From contig JAVLUZ010000738.1 in NCBI GenBank assembly GCA_036768485.1, forward strand, positions 248,001-312,000: a stretch of DNA of 64,000 nucleotides. The letters run 5' to 3'. Shown piece by piece: positions 33,007 through 43,657 of the stretch. The notes below the pieces were generated by a model. It had not been told where the DNA came from. It worked only from the letters and a program-made list of their open reading frames with translations, and searched no databases. Position numbers and translations under genes: made by a program. Positions within the stretch are counted from its first letter, which is position 1. Every line of letters starts with the position of its first letter. This DNA is from Mermis nigrescens (Eukaryota > Nematoda > Enoplea > Mermithida > Mermithidae).

Positions 33007-33614
33007 CAAGCTTATATACCTATACCCATAAATAGTGCTCTTAGAATATTTTGTATGCACATGAGCTAGAGAAAAATCGTAATATTGAACACTTTATTGA
33101 ATGTCATTTTCAATAATAGTAGATTAAATGTGTCAAGGATTTATTGAATAAAGTCAGCAGAATGAAAGCTTACTTAATGTAACAAGTTGCCGTTGAAGAC
33201 TTGGAAAAGTTAATAAAAAATATGGCTGAACAAGCACTTAAAAACTTTTATTACTATACATAAATAAGAAAACAGTGTCAAAGAAATAAACGAACAAACG
33301 AAATAAGCCAAGTAAAGACAGAACTGTAGCCATTGTTGTGCTCGCTTTTGCAGTAATGCATGTTTACACACGCTTTTTCAGTCATCCAATTCTGGTGTGG
33401 TAGGTAATATGACAGAAACTGCACTGTACTTTCCGATCATAGTTTCCCAAGGTCCAGAGTTGAGGGAAGGGTGAAATCCCAAAATGGGGGACCAGTAAAC
33501 TAAGTAGTGTCTTTGTATGAGCGAACAAATTTTTGTAGATATTTTATATAAATATATTTTTAAACATACTTATTTTTACATACTGCCAGTGTGTGACCTG
33601 TAACCGGCATGCAG

Positions 33615-34015
33615 TCCTAAACAGTGTTTTTTTGTGCAAGATACCTTTTTACATGTACAAAAATGGTATCCAAACGTCTTTGAACATTTTGTACATGCAA
33701 ATTTTTGTGTATTATTATAGTATGGTACAGTAGCGATTTATTGTGGTAAAACAGGGGTTTTCGACCTTCGGTAGCGTATCTTAGCTAATTCTTAGGTCTC
33801 TGAATATTTGACATTTTTTCCATTCTAAATGCAAATTCTACTATTTTAAAGATATATAGGACAGATAATTACTGATGCCCCGAAAATTTTCGGGAATTTT
33901 ACACCTTTTCACAGTTTTTGTCTCTCCAAAAATCTTTGTGCATGTACAAAGACAGTCCTGAAAAGTCTCTGTACATTATGAAAAATCTTTGCTGAATACA
34001 AAAAACCGTGGTCTT
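33615..34015 (+). mobile_element. MITE family F copy nested in element H
   Basis: From AGTGTTTTTTTGTGCAAG to GAATACAAAAAACCGTGG, with TACAAAAATGGTATCC, CGTCTTTGAACATTTTGTAC, GATATATAGGACAGATAATT and GTACAAAGACAGTCC between. The GTTTTTTTGTA ends are mirrored. Confidence 0.75.
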
Positions 34016-34674
34016 AAATGTGATAATTCGGCCTGGATATAGTGATAAGATTATTTGACGCGAAGCGCCGAAATTTTTATGAGCTTTTGATGAAATTTAC
34101 ACATAAAACTTGACTGAGAAAGCTAAAACAACTTGTACTACAAAATCAGAAATATTACAGATATTGTAATATGCAAATTAAATCTTGTAATTAGCACTAA
34201 TGTGCTTAGAAATCCAATGCAACATCAGGATAAATTAGTCAATTTTATCTTTGAAAGGCTAAATGTGCTGAGTTATTAAATAGTACTTGTTTTGCATAAA
34301 ATTTTTAAAAACAGTATAAATGGATACAAAAGATATTTAAATCTGCATAAAGATGCCTAGATTACACAAAAATTGATTTTTGAGTGTTTAATGCCTCTGC
34401 TTTAATATAAATACAGTATATCAGCGATATTTTGCGCGAAGCGCCGAAAATTTTTTGAAATTTCTTAAAAAAATACTGAAAAACGATATAATTAATATCA
34501 CTTTGTCCAAGAAAGTATTTTAACATTGTATAAAAATGGCTCCAAAGAATGCACGAGCCGAGATTGATTTTTGGCAAAACCTGCATTTATTGGCCATTTT
34601 TAGGTGCGTTTGTGCGATTTTCGGCCGAAAATTCGTAATCATTTACGCCCTCTCCCATAAAAACGGCCGAAAAC

Positions 34675-34893
34675 CATACGTGTAATAGGAAGGGCTTTGG
34701 GGATTTCCCCACCCACCCAGGGTTGGACGTCCTTCCCTAACCCTTCCCTACAACGTCAGAAAATTTTGACCCACCCTCCCCATTTTTAGCGAAAATTTGC
34801 GTTTTGTTGGCTATTTTAGGTGCTTTTGCCATTTTTGACATAGAATTAGAGTCGCTAATCCCCCATCCGAAATTTCTAGCCGTTACATGTATG
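34675..34893 (-). mobile_element. MITE family B copy nested in element H
   Basis: CCATACGTGTAATAGGAAGG to CTAGCCGTTACATGTATG. A second diverged B-like stretch precedes it at 34575-34675. Confidence 0.75.
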
Positions 34894-35359
34894 CCGAGGA
34901 GCCCCTCCCGAAAATTTTGAGCTGTTACATGCATGTTTTAAAGTGACAGTTTGTCTATTTATTCTTGCTTACATTCAAAAATACTGTATCACTTCGGGAA
35001 ATTCTTATAAATAGCTGCACTTTTGCCATAGTAAAAATTAGGTTCAAAAATATTCAAAAGGTTTTCACCAGAAATCGTCTGACAGTGACTTGAGTCTTGT
35101 ACCCTGAGAGGGTGGTAATAAACCTCCCTCACCCCCTCCCCCTTTGGGAATGTGTGTTTCCGATCCATGTAGCAAGCATGAGAATTAAAACTTAGTCATC
35201 ACATGAATAATAAATTGACACTTTGCTATATGTAACTTTGTGTAACTGGGTACGCGACTAAAACCACAAGAAAAGTCTATAGGTAAAAAAAGCCTTTGTA
35301 CTGCAGATGCATTCTAAATAGTTAATGTTCAACGGACATATTAAACTTCTTCAAATTTG

Positions 35360-35470
35360 ATTTTAACCCTCGGCGCCTCGGCACTTTTCAGCTTCGCCCT
35401 CGGCGCCGAGGCCGAGGCTCCAAAAACGCCGAGGCTTGCCGAGGCCGAGGCCGAGGCCGAGGCCTCGGTC
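35360..35470 (-). repeat. (GGCCGA)n subterminal minisatellite, right
   Basis: GCCGAGGCCGAGGCCGAGG-type hexamers in inverse orientation to 32910-33006. Confidence 0.9.
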
Positions 35471-35571
35471 CGATCACTGGTTTGATCCCTCGTGTTATCT
35501 CTAAGACCGCCATAGCATGGGAATCCTGGGGGTTGAAATTTTAAAGTGCACTTCCTGGCCCGATAATACTT

Positions 35572-35806
35572 GGTATCATGCAAATAACATCTCAAAATTT
35601 GGGGGATATCAACTATTTTTAGAGGGATGGGGTTGATTACCATAATTTTTCGGCCAAAAACGGCAGAAAACCCATAAAAACCGCCGGAAAATTCAATTTT
35701 TTGCAAAAATCGGGGGGGATCAAAAATTTTTTGGCTTTGGGAGGGATGAAGTTACGTCCGACTTTAGGTGGGGGATCCCCAATCACATCCTCCCTATTGC
35801 ACGTAT
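35572..35806 (+). mobile_element. MITE family B copy
   Basis: CATGCAAATAACATCTCAAAA to CTATTGCACGTATG with GGTTGATTACCATAATTTTTCGG and GGTGGGGGATCCCCAATC inside. It lies 84 bp from element H. Confidence 0.65.
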
Positions 35807-35868
35807 GTCGGTGCACGTATGTCGGTACACGTCGTATGTTCTCAAGCGCTATTACAAGACGATATGTA

Positions 35869-36188
35869 CATCGCCAACAAGAGGGAAGCGCGCACATGAA
35901 TCCCGGAAGCGCGCACGTGAATGCCAGGCGAGTGCGCGCACGTGAGTGCTGTTCTATATTCAGGCGTGTGCGCGCTTCCGGCATTCACGTGCGCGCTTCC
36001 TTCTTTTTGCGCTATTAATAGCTAAATTGCGCCGTCCGCATCGCCAGATTAACGGCATAATACAGATAAATATCCTATAATAATAAAAAAGAGATGACAG
36101 CACATTATAGACGAAACGCGGCGCTAGCGACGCATCATCTAATATGAATCTGGCGATTATAGTACGTCATGTTTCATGGCGAGCACTG
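35869..36188. mobile_element. MITE family G, right-half copy
   Basis: Begins inside the family G middle (GCCAACAAGAGGGAAGCGCGCAC) and ends GGCGAGCACTG followed by TA. The left arm is lost. It includes a short internal dyad of CACGTGCGCGCTTCC words. Confidence 0.75.
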
Positions 36189-36567
36189 TAGGTACGTAAT
36201 TTGTCGCTAAGTTTCTGTAAGCAAGACATAGAATGAATGCAAAAAACGAATCTAATCGTTAGGTCACGTTCGAATGTGTAAAATAATTAAAATTATTGGT
36301 TCCGGTTTTTAATTTGCAAAAATTTAATTTAAAAAATGTTTTAAACATTTTCTTCTCTTCGTGGTTATGAAGGCTGATATTTTGGCAATTTTTTTCAATA
36401 AATAATAACGATAATAATCTCCAAATAATTTTTTCAGATAATTTTTTCATAAATATAGAAAAAAGGAATTTTGGACCCGGACAAAGATCGATCTCGCGAC
36501 GGATACCAGCAACAGCCTACTTTTTTGGGTAAGTTTTTCAACAGAAAAGATTGGTTAATTGACAGAC

Positions 36568-36785
36568 GTGTAACGGGGGCGGGTGGGTGGGAGCTCCCCA
36601 TCCAAAGTTGGTCGTCCCCCCATCCCAACAAAATTAGAAAATTTTTGACCCTCCCCTTTTAGAAAAACTTCGATTTTTGGCCATTTTAAGGTGTTCTTTG
36701 GCCGTTTTCGGCCAAAAATTGTAGATCATTTAGCCCCCCCCTTGAAATGGACGTGAGCTGCGTTCCCTAAATGTTTAGCCGTTTC
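36568..36785 (-). mobile_element. MITE family B copy
   Basis: ACGTGTAACGGGGGCGGG to AATGTTTAGCCGTTTCCAG, ending where a family F copy begins. Confidence 0.65.
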
Positions 36786-37385
36786 CAGTGTTCTGTTTTT
36801 TGTACAAGCTCCGTTTGTACGCGTACAAAGTAGGTCCCCAAAAGTCTTTGTACATTTTGTACGTGCAATTTTTGGGCACTACAAGCGTTTTTAGCGTTCC
36901 GACGTTTGGTAGAGTATTTTAGTTAGTTTTTTTGGGTTTCTGACGCCAAAAATTACTAAAAATTGTCTCGAAACTACGCAAACCGCCGAAAAATTTGACA
37001 ATCTTCCATTCTAAATGCAAATTCTACCATTATAAAGATATATATGCGACAGACAATTACTCATCTCGGCGCGAAGCGCCGAAACCTTTCAAGAATTTTA
37101 GACTTTTTTACAGTTTTTGTCGTCCCAAAAACCTTTGTTCATGTACAAAGACGGTCCCGAAAAGTCTTTGTACCAAGCACGTATCTCTGAGGAAAATTGG
37201 GGCATTCGGACACTTAAAATTCAGAAAAATCTGAAAAATAGGACTTAAGGTTATTTTGAGCTATTTTTGGCTTTTTTTAAGCTTAGTCCCCCAAAAAATT
37301 AGTATTGGTCCCCCCAAACAGGACGGTCAGCTAAGCGCCTGCTTTGTACATCGGGAAAACTCTTTGCCGAATACAAAAAAACCGT
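36786..37385 (+). mobile_element. MITE family F copy interrupted by family D
   Basis: Ends CAGTGTTCTGTTTTTTGTAC and GAATACAAAAAAACCGTGG. Interior words include GTACAAAGTAGGTCCCC, GGCGCGAAGCGCCGAAAC and GTACAAAGACGGTCCCG. A reversed family D copy (37170-37345, ending GTCAGCTAAGCGCCTG) sits between the two halves, so D is younger than F. Confidence 0.8.
37170..37345 (-). mobile_element. MITE family D copy nested in family F
   Basis: CAAGCACGTATCTCTGAGG to AGGACGGTCAGCTAAGCGCCTG, inverse sense. Confidence 0.75.
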
Positions 37386-37560
37386 GGCACTTACATATAT
37401 GGTTATATATGCGATATATTAATTAGTTACTTGGTTGGGTATTGCTTGCTGACTGATTGTTTATAGTTTAAATTTTTAATTTCAAATTAAAAATCATCCC
37501 AGTGCATTTCTCTAGCTTCCTCTTAGTTTTTCTAACGCTTGAATCGCATTTTCCGGCACG

Positions 37561-37745
37561 CAGGGGAGATTTAGGGAGCGGGGGCCGCCCCCCCAAATTG
37601 GCCCTAAATAGTGCGCAAAATTAAGGATTTTTGAACGATTTTTAGCGATTTTCGGGTTAAAACGGCTAATTTTTCCGCCCAAGTCAGGGTCCCGCCCCCC
37701 CTTAGGGGTACCGCCCCCCTTAGGAAAATCCTGGATCCGCCACTG
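37561..37745 (+). mobile_element. hAT-like MITE family E copy with perfect duplication
   Basis: CAGGGGAGATTTAGGG to GGATCCGCCACTG, 185 bp, with CCGGCACG on both sides (37553-37560 and 37746-37753). The interior matches the copies at 17691 and 21180. Confidence 0.92.
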
Positions 37746-38023
37746 CCGGCACGTATATATATTCTAAGAAAGTGGTCGATTTTAATCCATGATAATTACC
37801 TGACTAGCGAAAATTTCAAAAAACTTAAGAATTAAGGAATTAGAAACAATTTAAAAAGTTTAATAAAACTGAAATTTTAGGAATCAGTGGGAAATATTGA
37901 TTCTTGGACCAAGTTTCAGACAAACTGTACGACTTTTTGTCTCTTTGAAAAGCATCAGAGCCAGCAGTGCTAATTTGTGTAAGGCACACATGCCCACTGG
38001 GGAAGGGGTATCAAACCCTCTAC

Positions 38024-38229
38024 CATACGTGTAACAGGGGGGTGGGAGATCCCCTACCCAAAGTCGGATGTCCGCACCCCTTCCCCCCTCCAAAGCCAGA
38101 AAATTTTTGACACCCCCGCCCCTCTCCCCCGATTTTTGAGAAAGATTGAATTTTTAGCCATTTTTAGGCGTTTTTTGGCCGTTTTTTTGGCCGTTTTTTG
38201 CCCCCAAATTTCGTGCCGTTACATGTATG
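38024..38229 (-). mobile_element. MITE family B copy
   Basis: CATACGTGTAACAGGGGG to CGTGCCGTTACATGTATG. Confidence 0.8.
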
Positions 38230-38650
38230 CCCCCTACCACAACTTTTGAAAAGCATACTCCCTCCCGCTCAGGCCATTTGCGGACCAAAACCTATCGTTG
38301 GAATTATGAAAGAGCGGCAATCGATGCCCAGCAATATACATAATCTGAAGTATTTTTCGAGTAGTACTCTGTCCATTCATTTATGCCGACACATTTTGTC
38401 CATTATTATGTCCATACTTGATAGTCAAAGTCATTCCATCATTCTTATTATCATTTGTTTTCGCGCAAACTTAATAACGAAAAAGTAAAAAAACAAGGAA
38501 TGACAGCATTTTTACGGGTTGCAACCGGAAGGGGGTAAGGAACGACAAGAATACCTAAAAAACATAAATTCATAATTTCAGCACCATAATTAGCCATAAA
38601 AACTAATAATTTACCCCCTCCTTCCAAGGAAACTCGCTTTACCCCCTCCT
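38230..38650. repeat. Dispersed repeat family L, copy 1
   Basis: About 420 bp similar to 44180-44600. Shared words include CCACAAC(T/C)TTTGA(A/G)AAGCAT, GGAATTATGAAAGAG, TGCCCAGCA and TTATCATTTGTTTTC. No TIR is obvious, and no coding motif is seen. Confidence 0.65.
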
Positions 38651-38777
38651 AGATTTCTCGGCCGTGTACATGTACATATGTATATATGCACGCAAAATTA
38701 TCGTCAAATTTACGCATTAAAACCGATGTTTAATTATTAATCCTTAGTTACCTATTATTAATTATTATTAATATTAT

Positions 38778-38995
38778 TATTTATAATTGCTAAATTTAAA
38801 ATAATTTATTCGGAATAAAATAATTATTTATAATTGCTAAATTTAAAATAATTTATTCGAAATAAAATAATTATTTATAATTGCTAAATTTAAAATAATT
38901 TATTCATAATAAAATAATTATTTATAATTGCTAAATCTAAAATAATTTATTAAAAATAAAATAATTACATATTTATAATTGCTTAAATTTAAAAA
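38778..38995 (+). repeat. 47-bp AT-rich tandem repeat
   Basis: About 4.5 units of TATTTATAATTGCTAAATTT followed by AAAATAATTTATTCGGAATAAAATAAT, period 47 bp, with few differences between units. It lies 37 bp downstream (in transcription sense) of the CP110-like exon at 39495-39032. Confidence 0.9.
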
Positions 38996-39031
38996 AATGC
39001 ATATGTGTGTATGTGTGCGTCATTTGCGCAC

Positions 39032-39495
39032 CGGAGCTCCGAATAACGAAGTGGTTTCGTGACGATTTTGGTCAATCGATTGGTTCGACGGATGGACCAA
39101 TGGCGAATCGGACCGATTTTCGATTGGTCGCCGTTCGGCCGCCATTCGACCCTTCACATTTTGCAACAATTCGATTTGCCTGAGCAACGTATGCCGCTCC
39201 CTTCTTTGCCTAATTTGCATATTTTGCCTTTGCAGCTCGTGATATTCGTTCAGCATGGCCAGCATTTGGTGCAATCGAACGACTTGTCGGTTCATCTCTT
39301 CGAAATTGAAATTTTCGGCGGCGCTATTTCGCTGCTCGAAATTCGCGTCGTCGCTCGCGTCGCGCGAAAATTTTGCGCGGTCGACGACGACATTCACCTC
39401 CGCGCTCCCATTATGCAAATTATTTTCGATTACTGTAGTTTTTGCCGTAGCGTCCAAATTGGCGCCAAAATAATTATAGAGCAACATATCGGCGT
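39032..39495 (-). CDS. CCP110: CP110-like protein, coiled-coil exon
   Basis: A 464-bp exon. It follows the acceptor CATTCTTTTAAG and ends before GTGCGC, a weaker donor. It starts with two bases (AC) that complete the codon left by the G at the end of the exon at 41945-41564, and it ends in phase 0, matching the exon at 30771. The protein is acidic at first, then predicted coiled coil: FEEMNRQVVRLHQML, a run rich in Gln, Arg and Leu, then LLRQIELLQNVKGRM. Human CP110 has a FEEMRKRLEEQHAQQ coiled coil at the same relative place. The C-terminal part (SDSPLVHPSNQ) is probably disordered. A family B MITE ends about 22 bp upstream of the acceptor. Confidence 0.8.
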
Positions 39496-39517
39496 CTTAA
39501 AAGAATGCTATGTTATC

Positions 39518-39718
39518 ATGCATGTAAGAGGGGGTGGGGATTTCCATCTAAAATAAGCCGTCCCCATCCCCAAAAGCCAAGAAATTTTTGGTCCACACCC
39601 CAGTTTTAAAAAAATCGAATTTTTTTGGCCGTTTTTATATGTTTTTTGGTCGTTTTCGGCCGAAAATTGGTGGTCGTTAGCCCCCCCCCCCTCAAAAAAA
39701 TTCTGAGCCTTATGTATG
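39518..39718 (-). mobile_element. MITE family B copy next to an exon acceptor
   Basis: CATGCATGTAAGAGGGGG to TGAGCCTTATGTATG. It sits 22 bp from the exon at 39495, so almost the entire pre-acceptor region is transposon sequence. Confidence 0.75.
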
Positions 39719-39889
39719 AATGTAACAAAATCCCATGATGTAGAAAACAGATATACTTATTGACATAGTCACACGGTCTTATTATGATCTTAAAGAATTG
39801 AAGGGTTTCGCCCCACTACACAGAAGTTTCATCACTCTCCCTACAATTAACGATTTTCCAACAATAAATATCTACGAATAAGATATTTT

Positions 39890-40135
39890 ACAGCTCCGTA
39901 GCTAGCGGTTTACCCCACGTGTTAAAATTTCGACGCTTTGCGCATTTTTTTAAGTATTAGTCCGATTCTTCGAGTTTTTTCCGATTTTTTCTAATTTTTA
40001 TGTTTACATTCCAGAAAGATCGCCAGGAACATCAAAAAATGATATTTTTGGCCGGTATCGATCGTCCGGAAAGGAAATATAGGAAATTAATTATGGATTG
40101 GCCTCCCAGTATTCATATATTGTGCATGTCTGCAC
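39890..40135 (-). mobile_element. MITE family C, partial copy
   Basis: TTCGACGCTTTGCGC, CCGATTTTTTCTAATTTTTATG, CCAGAAAGATCG, GGAACATCAAAAAATGATA and TGTGCATGTCTGCACG show the family order. The 5' end is missing. Confidence 0.5.
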
Positions 40136-40320
40136 GTGTAATATAATATGAAAATGAATGTACGCCTAACAAAATTATATCACATTTTGTAGAACAATCA
40201 ACAAGAAACGGACACTTGGTTAAAATATCAAAGAATATTAAGGTAAGAAGCACCAAATACGAAATACTGCTCAGTGTTCAGAGCAATATTGAATTCAAAA
40301 TATTTCAAAAGAGTAGGCAC

Positions 40321-40574
40321 CACACCTGGGCGTGGGGGTTTTGGGTTATGCACCCCCCAGAAGTTGAAATACCCCCCAGAAATCAAAATACCCCCAGAAT
40401 TCGAATTTTGAAATTTTTTTCGCTTTCTTAGCGATTTTTTGATGCCATTGGATAGTGTTCGATGAGAAACGTCAAAAAATGGTGTTTTTTTCACCATACG
40501 ACCACTTTTAAGACCATTTTTTGACCTTTGAAAATTTTTTCACCCCCCCCCAATTTCGGTGCTGCCGACCTATG
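40321..40574 (+). mobile_element. hAT-like MITE family A copy with perfect duplication
   Basis: CACACCTGGGCGTGG to GCCGACCTATG, with GTAGGCAC on both sides (40313-40320 and 40575-40582). It lies in the intron between the CP110-like exons at 41564 and 39495. Confidence 0.9.
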
Positions 40575-40976
40575 GTAGGCACGAAGACGTCGAATATTTC
40601 AAATGAGAAATGATTCGAAATCAAATTTGATAGCAGCTCATTTACCCCATGTTACAGCATACTTCGACTGATGCGAACTGAACAGACTTTTCAGACAAAG
40701 AAAAAAGACATTTTTAAAAAACGCAAAAACAGCGACTTGATTAAAACTCCTTGGCACATTGTTTAAAGACATGATGGGTACTTTTTCTATTAGGTGCAAA
40801 AAAACCGCCAGGTACCGTTAAAAATTGGACAAATTGATAACAGACACGAACACACTTTCGGTGTTTAAAGTAGATTGTGTAAACGAATCACCGTACTGCA
40901 CAAATCGCTACCAGCTGGCCAAAACTTTTGACACGCTTCAAACAAGGACATTTTTGTCTGTAAGATGCAAACGGCA

Positions 40977-41153
40977 GGCACGTACCTGGCCGTCCTATTT
41001 TTGGGGGGCGACACCAATTCTTTTAGGGTGAGGTACTCAGCCCAAAAAGGCCAAAAATAACACAAAATAACGTTTAAAAAACCTATTTTTTAGATTTTTC
41101 TTAATTTTGGGGGGTCCGAACCCCCTACCCCCCAGAAATACGCGCCTGGCAAC
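40977..41153 (+). mobile_element. MITE family D copy
   Basis: CAGGCACGTACCTGGCCGTCC to AAATACGCGCCTG, with approximate flanking octamers GCAAACGG and GCAACGGG. Confidence 0.8.
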
Positions 41154-41563
41154 GGGTCTCGAGCTTTATTTCGAGAATAGCCAAGGTTATGATGCGTAAT
41201 ATCGTAGTGTAGTTTTTTTAGTCCACCTCGTATAATTCATCAAAAACAATAATTTAACAAATCGATCATTTTCTGTACCCGCCATACACGGATTAGGACT
41301 GTCACTAGCCAGCTCAGGGCAGTGGAAAACTCTGAAATTGCCAACAGGCCAAAAAAGGACAAATTTCTGCATATAACCAAGCCAAAAGTTTGAAATCGTA
41401 AATGCAAATCGGAAACGAAAAGCTTTTTTAACCGAAAATACAGACGGCAAAAATTCAACTGTTAAGCAAAACTTCCACTGAATGTAGAAATAAAAAATAA
41501 ATGCGGCGCATGTAAAGCTAGAAATGTATCATTCTGATTTATATTTTATTGTTTTTTTCGTAC

Positions 41564-41945
41564 CATCTAAATTCTTGTCAATGGCAAAATCGGCGTCGTC
41601 GTGAATAGCGGGAAGATCGCTTAAGCTTGGCGTTTCTACCGTATACGACGCTTTTCTCGTTCTGCGATTGGTCGAATTTTCGACCAATGACTTTTCGGCG
41701 CTTATTGCCGGGCCGGGCTGATAAGATTTTGGATAAACCGCGAAATCGATTAAATTCTCGATTCTTATTTTGGCAATGATTGGTGGCCGAAGTATCGCAA
41801 AGCGTCCCTTCGCTGCTATTGGCCGAACAAAGATTTTGGCGCGGTCGTTGCGAGACCGCTTTTCGTAATTTATATCGTTGTTATCGCTACCGTAATCCGT
41901 GGACGACGGATTATTGAATATGAGCGATACGCTGGATAAGCTCGA
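41564..41945 (-). CDS. CCP110: CP110-like protein, exon with SYTVETPS motif
   Basis: A 382-bp exon after the acceptor TTTTTGCGTTAG, opening in phase 0 and ending with one extra base before the donor GTACGA. That extra G joins the AC of the exon at 39495 to make a codon, and the frame stays open throughout. The protein is polar, Ser/Asn-rich at first, then basic (TNRRTRKASYTVETPSLSDL). The last segment recalls the KSYDVKNPSPLL-type motif that precedes the coiled coil in vertebrate CP110. The rest has little family likeness, as expected for the disordered N-terminal half. Codon-level GC is clearly above the flanks. Confidence 0.75.
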
Positions 41946-42003
41946 CTAACGCAAAAACGCATCGATGGCGAACATAAGTCCATGTAAAAACATGCGTTAT
42001 GTA

Positions 42004-42508
42004 CAGTGCGCGCCATGAAACATGACGCACTATAGTCGTCAGCTTTATATTAGATGATGCGTCGCTGGCCGCCGCGTTTCATCTATAATGCGCTATCATC
42101 TCTTTTTTATTATTGTAGGATATTTAACTGTATCATGCCATTAATCTGGCGATCACGGACGGTGCAATTCAGCTATTAATGGCGCCAACAAGAAGGAAGC
42201 AGCGCATGTGAATGCCGGAAGCGCGCGCGTGCCTAAATATAGAACGGCATTCACGTGCGCGCTCTCGCCTAAATACAGAACGGCATTCACGTGCAGCGCT
42301 TCTGGCATTCACGTGCGCGCTTCCCTCTTGTTGGTGCTATTAATAGCTAAATTGCGCCGTCCGCATCGCCAGATTAAGCGGCATGATACAGATAAATATC
42401 CTATAATAATAAAAAGAGATGATAGGCATTATAGACAACGCGGCACTCGCGATGCATAATCTAATAAAAATCTGACGATTATAGTGTCATGTTTCATGGC
42501 GAGCACTG
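42004..42508. mobile_element. MITE family G, 505-bp copy with about 200-bp TIRs
   Basis: CAGTGCGCGCCATGAAACATGA to the inverse TCATGTTTCATGGCGAGCACTG, TA on the left and AA on the right. Arms mirror over roughly 200 bp; the centre is a nest of CACGTGCGCGCTT words. Its edge lies 59 bp upstream of the acceptor of the exon at 41945. Confidence 0.85.
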
Positions 42509-42560
42509 AAAGGATTAGAACAAAATTAAAAAGAATTTTCATCGATTGCCAGCTCAGACC

Positions 42561-42790
42561 CACACGTAGGCGTGAGGGGTTTATGGGGTATGCATCCCCC
42601 CTAGAAGTCCGAATACCCCAGAATTCAATTTTTAAATTTTGTTCCTTTTCGCAATTTTTCATGCCAATGGATAGCGCTCAATGATAATCGTTAGAACATT
42701 GTTTTCTCGCCATACCACCATTTTTAAAACCATTATTTGACCTTTGAAAATCATGCACCCCCTCCAGAATTTTAGTGCTGCCCACCTATG
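42561..42790 (+). mobile_element. MITE family A copy
   Basis: CACACGTAGGCGTGAGG to GCCCACCTATG; flanks CTCAGACC and CTCGGAAG are only partly alike. Confidence 0.75.
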
Positions 42791-42799
42791 CTCGGAAGC

Positions 42800-43290
42800 C
42801 AAAATTCAGACGCTGCTCACTTATGTATAGATACTGAATAAACCCAAATTACTAGCTGCTACAAAGTTTACCTTTAACTGCATACGCATCGGCTGACATG
42901 CGTTGATTTCTACGCATTATTATAAATTAATCATATAATAATAGCTAGTAGTATATTGACTTGCAAATCGCGCTTACGTATATAAATATTAAATAAACAA
43001 TTGATAAGTAAATAAAATAACGTAAACTGACCCTTGCATTACCGTGTGTTAACAGATAAGGCTTATCGCGCTAGATCGCCTCTTTGACCATGCCTGACTG
43101 CGTAAGAACAGGCAAAATCGCGTTAAATAGTAGAAGTATATATAAAAATAAGCACAAAAAAATAGTTCATGCAACACGAGAAAAATAATTTAGAGGGTCA
43201 ATAAAAAACCTAACAAATCAAAATATAATAACAATAAAATAATAGCTGCCCTAAAATGTCGGGCGCGATAAATTCACGAATTAGGCATTT
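42800..43290. other. Possible intron; no supported exon
   Basis: An excellent acceptor-like tract (CCTGTTCTTACGCAG on the minus strand near 43095) is followed by frames that close within 20 codons. I could not fit the missing N-terminal CP110 block here in a consistent phase. Confidence 0.3.
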
Positions 43291-43292
43291 AC

Positions 43293-43382
43293 CGAAGAAC
43301 GCTCATCGCTGCCCAACTTCGATATCGATTGAGCAGCTATCGCTTTACACTTTCTAACGAACGACCTACTTTTAGAATCCAT
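43293..43382 (-). CDS. Candidate first coding exon of the CP110-like gene
   Basis: From an ATG at 43382 the minus strand reads 30 codons (MDSKSRSFVRKCKAIAAQS and on to ERSS) and reaches a good donor, TCG|GTAAAT, in phase 0, the phase needed by the exon at 41945. The pattern of a short polar start with F-V-R-K-C is loosely like the FCEKSL segment at the N-terminus of human CP110. The LIRFHG and ILPPLL blocks expected soon after are not seen in this exon or in the gap, so either an exon is missed or this exon belongs elsewhere. Low confidence. Confidence 0.33.
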
Positions 43383-43657
43383 CGTGCAAACAGAATTATA
43401 TACTTAGTCAATAGGTGGACAAAATAACAAACGATCGATGACAGTCTAAGAAATCAAAGAACAATAACTAGGCTAAATTCCGTGTACATAAGCGAATGGA
43501 GTAATCCTAGAACATGTAAACCTGAAAATACCTAAAAAAACACGGAAAATGTTCAGGTTTTTCGCAAAACTCATATAAATAGAATCACAAAATCGGGTAA
43601 AGAGAATGTATTATCGAAAATCAAATGTCAGTTATTACAAAACTGAGGATTACGGCC

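Larger units (their letters stand above)
32888..35479. mobile_element. Non-autonomous hAT-like element H, copy 1 (2.6 kb, complete)
   Basis: The ends CAGTGATCGGACCGAGG and CCTCGGTCCGATCACTG are exact mirror images. The element is flanked by the identical octamer GTTTGATC (32880-32887 and 35480-35487). Both subterminal regions are GC-rich minisatellites of the hexamer GGCCGA in opposite orientation (32910-33006 and 35360-35470). The AT-rich interior contains a family F MITE (33615-34015) and a family B MITE (34675-34893). No transposase frame is present, so it must have been moved in trans. Related elements at 48286 and 51779 share the interior (TCCAGAGTTGAGGGA, CCAGTAAACTAAG). Confidence 0.92.

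Noticed and set aside
2532..42662. A similar minus-strand peptide of 60-100 residues (MAIxTPFFDVSHxALSIGIKKL type) in most family A copies
   Set aside because: It recurs because the MITE copies are alike at DNA level. Copies hold stops and shifts at different places, there is no shared start, and no family likeness is seen.
42900..43110. ILPVLTQSG-like peptide on the minus strand as the missing CP110 ILPPLL block
   Set aside because: The similarity covers only a few residues, a stop follows within seven codons, and the only good splice site there gives the wrong phase.
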